Assembly (NCBI GenBank): GCA_947479755.1
Contig: CANKAM010000008.1
Location: 1-37,879, forward strand
DNA length: 37,879 nucleotides
DNA from: Bacteroidota bacterium
GTDB lineage: Bacteria; Bacteroidota; Bacteroidia; SXHM01
Direction: 5' to 3'
Of the stretch, positions 24,050 through 32,814 are shown piece after piece. Each line of letters starts with the position of its first letter. The first letter of the stretch is position 1. The notes beneath the pieces were generated by a model. The model worked only from the letters and a program-made list of their open reading frames with translations, did no database searches and was not told the origin of the DNA. Both the position numbers and the translations under genes were made by a program.

Positions 24050-25111
24050 TCACGAAAAATAATCCAGGTCGGTGCCAAGAGGGAGGTTCATGAGGTAATC
24101 AACTCCCTCTTTCACCGTCATTCCGCCAAACAAACATTTGTAAATAGTCTCTGTCATAGGCGCACGCGTTTTGGCGCTGTGGATAAAAGCATTGGTAACC
24201 TTAACAGTGTTCACACCTTCGGCAACTTCATCCATGCTGCTCAATATATCTTCAATCTTTTCGCCTTTTGCCAAACGGAAACCAACGGTAAAGTTGCGGC
24301 TCTTTTCGCTTGAACAGGTGGCAATCAAATCACCAACTCCTGCCAACCCGAAAAAGGCTTTAGGGTCACCGCCCATCAGTTTTCCGATGTGAACCATCTC
24401 TACCATTCCACGGCTGATTAACAAAGCGCGTGCATTCTCACCATATCCTAATCCGCTCAGCGCACCCGATGCAATGGCAATTACGTTTTTTAAAACGCCA
24501 GCCAGCTCCACACCTGTTATATCATGATTGCCGAACACCTGAAAGCGTGAACTGCGCAGCGCGCGTTGCCCTTCGCGTATTACTTCATCAAAGCGACTTG
24601 CAATAACCGATGCAGCGGGTTGTCCAAGCGCTATTTCGCTTGCAAGGTTTGGTCCGGCCAAACAACCTACACGCATTACCTCTGTTTCCTGCAAAATAAT
24701 TTCGCTCATGGTGCGCACCATCTTGCGGTTTAGGAATGTTTTTTCTGTCAACGTTTCTCCTTGTTTCAGGCGCACATCAAGACCTTTTGTTCCATGAATC
24801 AAAATATGGTCGGGGCGCAGGTAAGGAGAAAACGTGCGTATCATTTCACTGAAACCGGACGAAGAAACCACCGGAAAGATTAAGGTACACGAAGAAGTTA
24901 GCTCTTCAATGTTGCTCGTTGGCTTTATGCGCTCGCTCATTTTTTGTCCGCGGTGAATGCGCTTCACCAAAATATTCTCCGCCACTTCGGGTCTGCGACT
25001 GTAAAGAATAACATCGCGGTTTTCGGCAAGCAAATTTGCTACGGCTGTGCCAAACACACCCGCACCAATCACCCCAACGGGCAGTTTATCAGATGTATTT
25101 TGCGAGTCCAT
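24050..25111 (-). CDS. gpsA: Glycerol-3-phosphate dehydrogenase [NAD(P)+]
   Basis: Reduces dihydroxyacetone phosphate to sn-glycerol-3-phosphate, the backbone of phospholipids. 353 residues. The N-terminal Rossmann loop GVIGAGVFGTAVANLLAEN (about 13-31) binds NAD(P)H. HGTKGLD, LAGPNLASEIALGQPAASV, the catalytic Lys in VLKNVIAIASG, and GLAGVGDLIATCSSEKSRNF are all standard GpsA blocks. The start overlaps the end of the upstream acyltransferase gene by 23 bp, so the enzyme and a likely user of its product are translationally coupled. It is the last gene of the prfA operon. Confidence 0.96.
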   Translation of the reverse strand: MDSQNTSDKLPVGVIGAGVFGTAVANLLAENRDVILYSRRPEVAENILVKRIHRGQKMSERIKPTSNIEELTSSCTLIFPVVSSSGFSEMIRTFSPYLRPDHILIHGTKGLDVRLKQGETLTEKTFLNRKMVRTMSEIILQETEVMRVGCLAGPNLASEIALGQPAASVIASRFDEVIREGQRALRSSRFQVFGNHDITGVELAGVLKNVIAIASGALSGLGYGENARALLISRGMVEMVHIGKLMGGDPKAFFGLAGVGDLIATCSSEKSRNFTVGFRLAKGEKIEDILSSMDEVAEGVNTVKVTNAFIHSAKTRAPMTETIYKCLFGGMTVKEGVDYLMNLPLGTDLDYFS

Positions 25112-26783
25112 ATCCTTCTATGCGGTTGTGGTAAAAAAATAAAAGATTAAAATCTTCCGACATGATAAAGTCGTCTTTTGTTTTGTACAAAGGACGCTTG
25201 GCATCGTACATTCCCAGGTTTTTTATTCCTGTCTCAATTACTTTATCAATCTCGGGAATTTCCAGTTCGTGATACAAATGAACTTCGCCATTGGCTGCCA
25301 TCTCGCGCAGGCGGTCAAGCAGACGCGAAACACCGTTGGTAAATTCAAGATACGTTAGTTTCTGATCCTCTTCGGGCAAACGAAGCACTGCATAAATATC
25401 TAATTTTTTGTGGCGTTTACGAATTAATTCAAATGCTACAAAAGCAACCACATGACTTGCAAAAACACGACTTTCGGAATGAAAACGTTTTACAATCTCA
25501 TCGCCCAGCATCTTGGTGTATTCAGCATCACGCTGCGAATCGCGGGTAAAAGCACCGTTGGTCATAAAGTAGCGGCTGATGTCAATCTTCTCGTTGTTTT
25601 TGCCGATGCTGTTTCCTTCATTATCAACCGGGTTTCCGAACAGGTCAATACACTTACCAAAGGAAATAGAAATCTCAGAAGATTTAGTAAAGAACTTCAG
25701 CATGAACTTTGCCAGTTTGTACGATGTTGAATAATCATCATTCTCGCGAAAATAATGTTGTTGTCCTGTTCGTTTCAGGTGCTCGTCAATAAGACTGGGT
25801 GCTTCCAGCACAAAGTTGTAGTTAAACACCACCGGAATTACAAAAATCTTTGTTGCTTTTTCTTTGTCCTTTAAAAAGTTAAGGCGCTGTGCTTCCATAG
25901 CTGTGCCTAATAAACCTAATTTGAGTTTTGTTTCAATAGAACCGGAGCGTGAACGTGTTCCTCCCGGAAAAAACAAACTATTACAACCGCGCACCATTCC
26001 TATTGTTGAATAGGCTTTAAGTGTTTCGAGGTAAATCATATTTTTCTTTCTGCGGTCAACTTTGTAAGCACCAAGTTTGTTCATGAAGAAGGCGAGAATA
26101 CCAATCCCGAAAAGATTTAAACCGGCTCCGTAAAGAAAGGGGCGCAAGCCAAGCGATGCAATGGCCCAGCCAATCATAATAGAATCAAGATTGCTGAAAT
26201 GTGTAGGAACCATTACCAATGTTCCTTTTTTTGCAAGTGTGCGGATGTGGTCTAAGTCTCCCTGCAGCCTTATCTTTTCGTGAAGGTTGTGGCGCGTTTT
26301 CCAGAAACGTGAAATTCCTTTACCTTCTGAGGCATTCAGCAAACGAGCGAAACCGAATGTAGTGGCTTCTTTCGCAAAGTTATAAGCGGAAGGACTGAAA
26401 AATCCTGCGATCTCTTCGGTATACCGGTCAATGATGCTTTCCAGAATGTTATCTTCATTAAGGTCAGGTGTTTTTTCATTCTCCGGACTTAATTTCAACA
26501 ACTTCTTTTTTACACCTTCCCAAAACGGGCCTTCGTCTTTTTTATCTGCCGCCCATGCATTTGTTTTTAAACGGATTCGCTCCAGATAATAGGTCTTAGC
26601 TAATTCTTCGTTTAATCCCTGGTTTGTTTTTGTCTGTTCTTTTGCAGCTTTGAAGGCGGCTTCTTTTACCTCTTTAAGAAATTCGTCACGCTCCTGCGTA
26701 AGCTTATAAATAGGCCATGTATTTACATCAGGAAACAATGGCTCATAAAGCCATCCTTTGCGTGTATGTTTTTGTTCTTCCAA
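25089..26783 (-). CDS. Glycerolipid acyltransferase (PlsB/PlsC-like)
   Basis: 564 residues. The acyltransferase motif HFSNLD (H195, D200) gives the catalytic HX4D. A second block, FFPGGTRSRSG (about 271-281), corresponds to the glycerol-3-phosphate-binding FPEGTRSRSG of PlsC, but with Gly274 where Glu is usual; PlsB has EGGRSRTG, so the double glycine is intermediate. An N-terminal helical extension of about 185 residues and a C-terminal extension of about 250 residues make it PlsB-like in size. It probably makes lysophosphatidate on the inner face of the membrane. The 23-bp overlap with gpsA supports glycerol-3-phosphate as substrate. First-step versus second-step acylation is not settled by sequence. 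Confidence 0.88.
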   Translation of the reverse strand: MEEQKHTRKGWLYEPLFPDVNTWPIYKLTQERDEFLKEVKEAAFKAAKEQTKTNQGLNEELAKTYYLERIRLKTNAWAADKKDEGPFWEGVKKKLLKLSPENEKTPDLNEDNILESIIDRYTEEIAGFFSPSAYNFAKEATTFGFARLLNASEGKGISRFWKTRHNLHEKIRLQGDLDHIRTLAKKGTLVMVPTHFSNLDSIMIGWAIASLGLRPFLYGAGLNLFGIGILAFFMNKLGAYKVDRRKKNMIYLETLKAYSTIGMVRGCNSLFFPGGTRSRSGSIETKLKLGLLGTAMEAQRLNFLKDKEKATKIFVIPVVFNYNFVLEAPSLIDEHLKRTGQQHYFRENDDYSTSYKLAKFMLKFFTKSSEISISFGKCIDLFGNPVDNEGNSIGKNNEKIDISRYFMTNGAFTRDSQRDAEYTKMLGDEIVKRFHSESRVFASHVVAFVAFELIRKRHKKLDIYAVLRLPEEDQKLTYLEFTNGVSRLLDRLREMAANGEVHLYHELEIPEIDKVIETGIKNLGMYDAKRPLYKTKDDFIMSEDFNLLFFYHNRIEGYGLAKYI

Positions 26784-26791
26784 AACAGCGG

Positions 26792-27316
26792 TTATGCTTT
26801 CTTTATTTTAAACGACCATGTAATTAAAAAACGCGAAACTTCTGTTCCGTCAGGCATAATGCCTACACTTTCAATTGTTACCGGAACTTTTTCTCCCGTT
26901 GCAATCGCCTGATCAATCGCTGCAAAAACTTTAGCACCTTCAGTGCAGGTGAAGGTAGTTAATTTATCTGCTTTTTTCGAGAACCCACCTTCAACTTTAA
27001 CAACAAGCATCCCCATGTTGGCATTGCAGTTTTCAATTGCCAGCAATGCCAGTGCACCTGTTGACATTTCAGCTGCCATTGCCTGTGCGGCAAAATAAAT
27101 ACTCTGAAAAGGGTTCTGGCTGCGCCATCCATATGGAAGTGTTACTTCACAATTATCAACGTCTAGTTTTTTAATATTCAGGCCGCAAAAAAAAGCTGCA
27201 GGAAGTTTTATTAAAAGAAAAAGATTGAAGAGAAAGTAATTAAGAAATTGTTTGCGTTGTTTTTCTGCTTTTGCATTAAGCACAATTGATTGTTTTGGTT
27301 TTGTAAGTGTTTCCAT
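26792..27316 (-). CDS. DUF4442 protein (hotdog-fold, thioesterase-like)
   Basis: 174 residues of the DUF4442 family, related to hotdog-fold acyl-CoA thioesterases. YGWRSQNPFQSIYFAAQAMAAEM (about 62-84) is the conserved block in which the central helix sits; no experimentally defined catalytic residue can be pointed out. A hydrophobic segment (about 27-45) lies near the N-terminus. It ends 8 bp before the acyltransferase start and begins 11 bp after prfA, so it is transcribed with lipid genes; a role in acyl-CoA or acyl-ACP handling is reasonable but is inference. Confidence 0.85.
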   Translation of the reverse strand: METLTKPKQSIVLNAKAEKQRKQFLNYFLFNLFLLIKLPAAFFCGLNIKKLDVDNCEVTLPYGWRSQNPFQSIYFAAQAMAAEMSTGALALLAIENCNANMGMLVVKVEGGFSKKADKLTTFTCTEGAKVFAAIDQAIATGEKVPVTIESVGIMPDGTEVSRFLITWSFKIKKA

Positions 27317-27327
27317 TTCTCTTTGAT

Positions 27328-28401
27328 TTATATTGTCATTCCTTCTTTTAACCTCTCTGCATTCTCTGCATTTTGCAGCGCATTCATCATATCCTGAATA
27401 TCGCCATTCATAAATGCCGGAAGGCTATGAATAGTCATTCCAATTCTGTGGTCTGTAATACGGCTTTGTGGATAGTTATAGGTGCGAATTTTTGCAGAAC
27501 GGTCACCTGTTGAAACCATGGTCTTACGCTTTTTAGCAATAGCATCATTATGTTTCTGCAATTCCATTTCATAAAGCTTTGTGCGGAGCATGGCCATAGC
27601 ACGTTCACGGTTTTTCAACTGACTGCGTTCCACCTGACACACCACCACAATACCGCTTGGCTTGTGGGTAAGCATCACTTTTGTCTCTACCTTATTTACG
27701 TTTTGTCCGCCAGCACCACCCGAACGTGCGGTTTGCATATCAACATCGGCAGGATTTATCTGCACATCAACTTCTGTTGCTTCGGGCAGAACTGCTACTG
27801 TAGCAGCAGAGGTATGAACTCTTCCCTGAGCTTCAGTGGCAGGCACACGCTGCACACGGTGAACTCCTGACTCGTATTTCATTTGTCCGTAAACGCCATC
27901 GCCTGTTACAAACATAATAACCTCTTTGTAGCCACCGGCTGTTCCGTCCGAGCAGTCAATCAATTCCACTTTCCAGCCTCGCTCTTCGCAGTAGCGGGTA
28001 TACATTCTATATAGTTCTCCGGCAAAAAGACTGGCTTCATCACCACCCGTTCCGGCACGAATTTCAATCGTTGCATTCTTTTCATCCTCGGGGTCTTTGG
28101 GTATCATCATCAGGCGCACTTCTTCTTCTATCACCAATTTGCGCTCTTCCATTTCGGTCAGCTCCAACTTGGCGAGGTCAAGAAATTCCTGATCTTTTTC
28201 GTTGTTCAGAATTTCTTTGGCATTGGCAATATTCTTCAGCAGTAAATCGAATTCCTTGTAGGCATTGGCAATGGGTTCAAGGTCCCGGTAATCCTTATTC
28301 AGCTTCACATAGCGGGTCATATCGCCTACCACATTCGGGTCGCCCAGCTGAATGCCAATATCTTCCCAACGTTTGTATATATCTCTTAATTTATCCAGCA
28401 T
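27328..28401 (-). CDS. prfA: Peptide chain release factor 1
   Basis: Recognises UAA and UAG stop codons and releases the finished protein. 357 residues from the ATG at 28401. The stop-codon motif PAT (about 187-189, [10 protein letters not shown]) and the catalytic GGQ (about 230, [12 protein letters not shown]) are intact. The reading frame is open for 47 more codons upstream, but [20 protein letters not shown] is the normal RF1 start and the -7 promoter box lies inside the extension, so the longer form is rejected. It heads a minus-strand operon with DUF4442, the acyltransferase and gpsA. Confidence 0.97.
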   Translation of the reverse strand: MLDKLRDIYKRWEDIGIQLGDPNVVGDMTRYVKLNKDYRDLEPIANAYKEFDLLLKNIANAKEILNNEKDQEFLDLAKLELTEMEERKLVIEEEVRLMMIPKDPEDEKNATIEIRAGTGGDEASLFAGELYRMYTRYCEERGWKVELIDCSDGTAGGYKEVIMFVTGDGVYGQMKYESGVHRVQRVPATEAQGRVHTSAATVAVLPEATEVDVQINPADVDMQTARSGGAGGQNVNKVETKVMLTHKPSGIVVVCQVERSQLKNRERAMAMLRTKLYEMELQKHNDAIAKKRKTMVSTGDRSAKIRTYNYPQSRITDHRIGMTIHSLPAFMNGDIQDMMNALQNAENAERLKEGMTI

Positions 28402-28419
28402 TTTTTCTTCAATGAGGCG

Positions 28420-28427
28420 CAAAGATA
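28420..28427 (-). promoter_or_regulatory. -7 box of the prfA operon
   Basis: Read on the minus strand, TATCTTTG matches TAnnTTTG exactly and lies 18 bp before the prfA ATG, giving a leader of about 13 bases. No -33 box at normal spacing. Confidence 0.65.
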
Positions 28428-28482
28428 ATTTTTTACTCCTTTGTGCGTTAGTATAGGATAGAACAACAACAAATGAAATAAT

Positions 28483-28490
28483 TATCTTTG
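28483..28490 (+). promoter_or_regulatory. -7 box of the PASTA-protein gene
   Basis: TATCTTTG matches TAnnTTTG exactly and lies 7 bp before the ATG, so the mRNA leader would be nearly absent. It is the same octamer as the divergent prfA box, 55 bp away. No clear -33 box. Confidence 0.65.
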
Positions 28491-28497
28491 CCACCTT

Positions 28498-29352
28498 ATG
28501 AATTTTTTCTCTTTCATATTCAGTAAAAGCTTTTTGAAGCATCTTGGCATTGCGCTTGGTGTCTTTATTGCGCTAATCCTGGTTATTGTCTTTGCATTGA
28601 GTGCTTACACAGACCATGGAGAAACCATTGCCGTTCCCGATCTTTCGGGATTGAAAAAAGAGAATCTTGAAGCAACGCTCACTCCGCTTAATCTTAAGTT
28701 TGCTGTGATTGATTCGGTTTATGATAATAAAAGACCGAAAGGCTCCATTGTTGACCAAACGCCTGTACCCGGTTTTCATGTTAAAGCAGGAAGAACCGTA
28801 TATGTAACTGTAGTTGCCATGCAACCGCAACGTGTAAAAATGCCTAATCTGGTTGACCTTACCCTGCGTCAGGCAACACAACGATTGGAAACCTATGGAT
28901 TGAAAGTGGGTAAAACTTCTTATCAACCCGATATTGCCAAAAATGTGGTGCTGAAACAGTTGTGGAAAGGCAGAAAGATTCATCCTGACAGTCTTATTGT
29001 TAAAGGCTCTTCTATTGAACTCGTTCTTGGTGACGGATTGAATGATTCTGAAATACCGATGCCGTATTTCATTAACCTTACACCTGAACAAGCCGAAGAA
29101 GCTATCAAATCAGGTGCATTAATTCAAGGGGCTTTTATTTATGATACCGATGTAAAAGACACACTGAAAGCACGTGTTTACAAACAACGTCCTGCTTACA
29201 GTTCTAATTCTGCGATTAAAATTGGCGACCCTGTTGATTTGTGGTTTACCGAAAACGAAGATAAAATTGAATACGACCCTTCTCTTCACAATAATCCGAT
29301 TGATGACGGTGAGGAAATGAAAGAAGGCAGTGATGATAACTACGATGAATAA
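28498..29352 (+). CDS. PASTA-domain membrane protein
   Basis: 284 residues: a cytoplasmic start, one membrane helix (about 14-36), then three PASTA domains (about 44-108, 113-180, 185-252), with [16 protein letters not shown] and [20 protein letters not shown] marking the first two. PASTA domains bind peptidoglycan stem peptides or beta-lactams in Ser/Thr kinases and PBPs, but here no kinase or transpeptidase is attached, so this is a free-standing cell-wall-sensing or scaffolding protein. The C-terminal tail (about 255-284) is highly acidic. Its end overlaps the next gene by 8 bp. Confidence 0.93.
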   Translation: MNFFSFIFSKSFLKHLGIALGVFIALILVIVFALSAYTDHGETIAVPDLSGLKKENLEATLTPLNLKFAVIDSVYDNKRPKGSIVDQTPVPGFHVKAGRTVYVTVVAMQPQRVKMPNLVDLTLRQATQRLETYGLKVGKTSYQPDIAKNVVLKQLWKGRKIHPDSLIVKGSSIELVLGDGLNDSEIPMPYFINLTPEQAEEAIKSGALIQGAFIYDTDVKDTLKARVYKQRPAYSSNSAIKIGDPVDLWFTENEDKIEYDPSLHNNPIDDGEEMKEGSDDNYDE

Positions 29353-31639
29353 AAAAAATCTATTCCTGTTTCTTTTGGTTTTTGCACTGCCCATTGCGTT
29401 GTTTTCGCAAGAAGTATTGCTTGACCTAGAGGTAAACCCTGTTTTATTCAGCAAGCATACTGCTTCTGAAAAAAGCATCATGAATAATCAAGAGTATTAT
29501 ATCCTTGACACATTAAACCTTCCTTTTATTGATGATTTCTCAACTAATAAACTAAAACGTTATTACAATTGGGAATATATTGCGCCAACTGATTCAATGG
29601 CTATTCGCTGGACATTGAATGGCGATACATTGGCTACAGCAAACGTATCCGAAGACACAACCTATCATTATTACTACCGACTTGATTCGGTGCTGAATGA
29701 CACGCTTTTTGTAAACATTGTAAACGCCAGGCTAGATAGCGCAATAGCGCTGTCTGCTTACGAAGTGGTTTTTCATAATGGCGCGAATCCTTTTGTTCCC
29801 AATGAAACAGTGAGTTACTGGCCAACCGAAGAGTTTTATACTTTTTATGACAGCCTTGGAACTATTTTAGATAATTCTACTACAGCAGTTACTTTTCTTA
29901 CCCTTGAGAACAGCAATGACACCGTAAAAGTTTATCAGCCTGATGCAAACGCATTGTGGATTGATAATTATGCTTTCATAAATTCTACTTATCCTTATTA
30001 CCCACCTTCGGTTGGAGTGGCAACATTAGATGGAGTTGATGAAACCGGAATGCCTTATAATTTTGCAACCGGACTGCCCTACGGAGTTGCAGACCATCTT
30101 ACTTCAAAGCCTGTTAATCTTGAAGTTTATGAGCCTGCGGATTCGGTGTACTTTAGTTTTTTTTACCAGTCTCAGGGTAGAGGAAACGCACCGGAACAAA
30201 ATGATTCGCTCATTCTGCAATTCCGAACATCAACTGTTGATTGGACAAATATCTGGAATGCTGAAGGTGATGAATTGCCAGCTGACAGCATGTTTAAACA
30301 GGTGATGATTGCGGTAACAGATACAGCATGGTTTGAAAACAGCTTTCAGTTCCGTTTTCGCAACTATGCAACACTATCAGGTAATGTTGACCACTGGCAT
30401 ATTGATTATGTGCGTTTTAGTAATGCACGCAATTTTGCCGATACGGTTTATGAAGATGTTGCGTATGTGTATCCTGCTTATTCATTATTAAATGAATTTC
30501 AGGCTATGCCCTGGAGTCATTTTTTAGTTGACCCTGATTCGTTTATGAATGATACCTTATTGCTGAGCTTTCATAATAATTTGAATGCTGTAAAAAATAC
30601 AGGCTACCGTTGGAAAGTTTTTGACGAAACAGACACTGAAATTTTTGACAAAAACGGAGGTAGTAAAAATTACAGTGCAAATGTTTTCTGTCAAAACATT
30701 GACACATTTTGCGACCCTACTGACCCACTTTCTATGGAGCCAGATTTTGCATTCACCTTTCCAGACAATGGAGAAGACAGTGCAGATTTTGAAATTATTG
30801 CCAGTCTTGCTACAAACCCTGATAACATAAAAGACAACGATACGCTGCACTACGACCAGGTTTTCCACAACTACTATGCCTATGATGACGGTACAGCAGA
30901 AAACGGTTATGGCCTGGAGATACAATCACCTACAGGAGCTTCAATGGCTGCTTACCGTTTTAATATGATTAAGCAGGACACCTTGCGCGGAGTGCGTTTT
31001 TATTTCAATCCTCAGTTGGAAGATGTTTCACAAAAACTTTTCAGTCTTATGGTTTGGACAGGTGGTGAAACACCGGAAACATTGGTTTATCAGAATGATT
31101 CGCTTTCACCCGCTTATTCACCGGGATTAAATTATTTCCGCACCTATGCTATTAATGATACTGTGTTATTACTTCCCGCGGGCAACTTCTTTGTGGGTTG
31201 GATGCAGCTTTCTAATTACCGTATGAATGTTGGTTTTGACCGCAACCTGACTGCCAATGAAAATATGTTCTACAATATTTTAGGTGGTGGCTGGCTGCAA
31301 TCGCAGTTGCCGGGCGCATGGATGATACGTCCTGTTTTTAGCAGCGACACACTTCCGGGTGATGTTTTCTCTATTGAAGAAAATGAACTGATGACAGATT
31401 TTAATGTATTCCCAAATCCTGCATCGGATGAGGTGTTTATTGTCGCTATGAATGAGACAGGAAATAACAATGATTACCTGCTGAACATTTTTAATAGTAC
31501 TGGCAGTGTTGTAAAACAGGTTTCGTATTTGCCGCGTTCGGTTAATATTTCTGAAATGGCACCCGGTTTTTATTTCATTACAATTCAAAACAAAGAAACA
31601 CAGGAACAGAAAACCTACAAATTGGTTATTAGTAGGTAA
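29345..31639 (+). CDS. Large T9SS-secreted protein of unknown function
   Basis: 764 residues from the ATG at 29345, chosen because it begins the signal peptide ([20 protein letters not shown], then SQ) and overlaps the upstream stop by 8 bp; an ATG at 29330 would only add MMITT. The body is acidic, aromatic and beta-rich, with no catalytic motif I can name. It may include jelly-roll/discoidin-like beta-sandwich segments (for example around LLVWTGGETPETLVYQNDSL-like sequence near 555-580), but this is weak. The C-terminal NVFPNPASDEVFI through TYKLVISR is a type A T9SS sorting domain. It lies between a PASTA gene and rluD, a gene order I associate with Bacteroidota. Confidence 0.9.
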   Translation: MNKKNLFLFLLVFALPIALFSQEVLLDLEVNPVLFSKHTASEKSIMNNQEYYILDTLNLPFIDDFSTNKLKRYYNWEYIAPTDSMAIRWTLNGDTLATANVSEDTTYHYYYRLDSVLNDTLFVNIVNARLDSAIALSAYEVVFHNGANPFVPNETVSYWPTEEFYTFYDSLGTILDNSTTAVTFLTLENSNDTVKVYQPDANALWIDNYAFINSTYPYYPPSVGVATLDGVDETGMPYNFATGLPYGVADHLTSKPVNLEVYEPADSVYFSFFYQSQGRGNAPEQNDSLILQFRTSTVDWTNIWNAEGDELPADSMFKQVMIAVTDTAWFENSFQFRFRNYATLSGNVDHWHIDYVRFSNARNFADTVYEDVAYVYPAYSLLNEFQAMPWSHFLVDPDSFMNDTLLLSFHNNLNAVKNTGYRWKVFDETDTEIFDKNGGSKNYSANVFCQNIDTFCDPTDPLSMEPDFAFTFPDNGEDSADFEIIASLATNPDNIKDNDTLHYDQVFHNYYAYDDGTAENGYGLEIQSPTGASMAAYRFNMIKQDTLRGVRFYFNPQLEDVSQKLFSLMVWTGGETPETLVYQNDSLSPAYSPGLNYFRTYAINDTVLLLPAGNFFVGWMQLSNYRMNVGFDRNLTANENMFYNILGGGWLQSQLPGAWMIRPVFSSDTLPGDVFSIEENELMTDFNVFPNPASDEVFIVAMNETGNNNDYLLNIFNSTGSVVKQVSYLPRSVNISEMAPGFYFITIQNKETQEQKTYKLVISR

Positions 31640-31653
31640 TCCGGTTCTGTTTT

Positions 31654-31713
31654 GTCACCCTGAGCTTGTCGAAGGGTTTTATTTAACTAAGGCTTCGACA
31701 AGCTCAGCCTGAC
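31654..31713. repeat. Inverted repeat with core CTGAGCTTGTCGAAG
   Basis: Left arm 31654-31676 and right arm 31691-31713 (23 bases each, 14-base loop) share a perfect 15-bp core plus GTCA ends, with four unmatched positions. The core and its complement CTTCGACAAGCTCAG recur, from my recollection, as an intergenic palindrome in many bacterial genomes. It sits between the T9SS protein and rluD and may work as a partial terminator or processing site. Confidence 0.75.
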
Positions 31714-31731
31714 ATAATTCCTAAATAATAT

Positions 31732-32775
31732 ATGATTAATCAAACTGACGATATTGAACTGAATGAAGACGAACAGGATGAGCTTTTTGAGCATCACCGC
31801 CTGAAAGCCGATAAGGGTCAGGAACCTTTGCGCATTGATAAGTTCCTGATGAACCGTCTTGAAAGCACTTCGCGTAACAAGATTCAGAACTCGGCTGAGG
31901 CAGGGAATATTCTGGTAAATGATGTTGCCGTAAAATCTAATTACAAAGTGAAGCCAGGTGATGTTATCAGCATTGTGATGGCACACCCCCCACGCGACCG
32001 CACCCTTATTCCTGAAAATATTCCGCTGAATATTGTTTATGAAGATGACGATGTAGTGGTGCTGAACAAACCTGCCGGTTTGGTGGTGCATCCCGGTTAC
32101 GGAAATTATTCGGGAACATTGGTAAATGCCTTGGTCTATCACTTCAAAGATTTACCCAATCAAAATCAGGAAACTCCGCGCCCGGGATTGGTGCATCGTT
32201 TAGATAAAGACACTTCAGGAATTATGATTGTGGCGAAAAATGAATTTGCAATGACTCATCTTGCAGGACAATTCTTTGACCGCACTACCAAACGCGTTTA
32301 CAATGCCTTGGTATGGGGTGATTTTGAAGAAGACAGCGGAACTATTGAAGGACATATCGGCCGCAGCCTGAAGGACCGTAAGATAATGGCTGTTTTTCCT
32401 GAAGGAGATTATGGGAAGCACGCTGTTACACATTACAAAGTGCTGGAACGTTTTGGTTATGTAACGCTGATTGAATGTAAACTGGAAACCGGTCGTACAC
32501 ATCAGATACGTGCGCATCTGAAACACATAGGACATCCTTTGTTTAATGATGTTACCTATGGTGGCGACAGTATTTTGAAAGGAACGACGTTCCAGAGATA
32601 CCGTCAGTTTATTGACAACTGTTTTGAGTTAATGCCGCGTCATGCGCTTCATGCAAAGTCATTAGGTTTTGTTCATCCGGTAACTAAGAAAGAATTATTT
32701 TTCGATTCGGAAATTGCCTCGGATATGCAAGCTGTTATTGATAAATGGAGACATTACATTAAATATGAAAAATGA
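31732..32775 (+). CDS. rluD: 23S rRNA pseudouridine synthase, RluD family
   Basis: 347 residues. An S4 RNA-binding domain (about 33-90, RIDKFLMNRL...SRNKIQN) precedes the RluA/RluD catalytic domain with HRLDKDTSGIMIVAKN (about 154-169), whose Asp is the nucleophile, and GRTHQIRAHLKHIGHPLFND. It would convert uridines of 23S rRNA helix 69 to pseudouridine. RluC- or RluA-like paralogues have a similar layout, so the exact positions modified are not certain. It follows an inverted repeat and may be co-transcribed with the T9SS gene. Confidence 0.92.
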   Translation: MINQTDDIELNEDEQDELFEHHRLKADKGQEPLRIDKFLMNRLESTSRNKIQNSAEAGNILVNDVAVKSNYKVKPGDVISIVMAHPPRDRTLIPENIPLNIVYEDDDVVVLNKPAGLVVHPGYGNYSGTLVNALVYHFKDLPNQNQETPRPGLVHRLDKDTSGIMIVAKNEFAMTHLAGQFFDRTTKRVYNALVWGDFEEDSGTIEGHIGRSLKDRKIMAVFPEGDYGKHAVTHYKVLERFGYVTLIECKLETGRTHQIRAHLKHIGHPLFNDVTYGGDSILKGTTFQRYRQFIDNCFELMPRHALHAKSLGFVHPVTKKELFFDSEIASDMQAVIDKWRHYIKYEK

Positions 32776-32780
32776 AATGA

Positions 32781-32807
32781 TTAGCTAATTAGCTAATCAG
32801 CTAATTG
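32781..32807. repeat. AGCTAATT short tandem repeat
   Basis: Three 8-bp units AGCTAATT, AGCTAATC, AGCTAATT follow one another, beginning with TTAGCTAA, which is a perfect palindrome. It lies between rluD and the small repeat protein. The leader of the next gene would contain it. Confidence 0.65.
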
Positions 32808-32814
32808 ATTCATT

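Noticed and set aside
27550-27870. 106-codon frame opposite prfA
   Set aside because: Antisense to conserved RF1 motifs; no independent signal.
28402-28542. N-terminal extension of prfA by 47 codons
   Set aside because: The extension does not resemble RF1, and a TATCTTTG -7 box lies inside it.
29330-29344. Earlier ATG for the T9SS protein
   Set aside because: It only adds MMITT before a complete signal peptide beginning at 29345.
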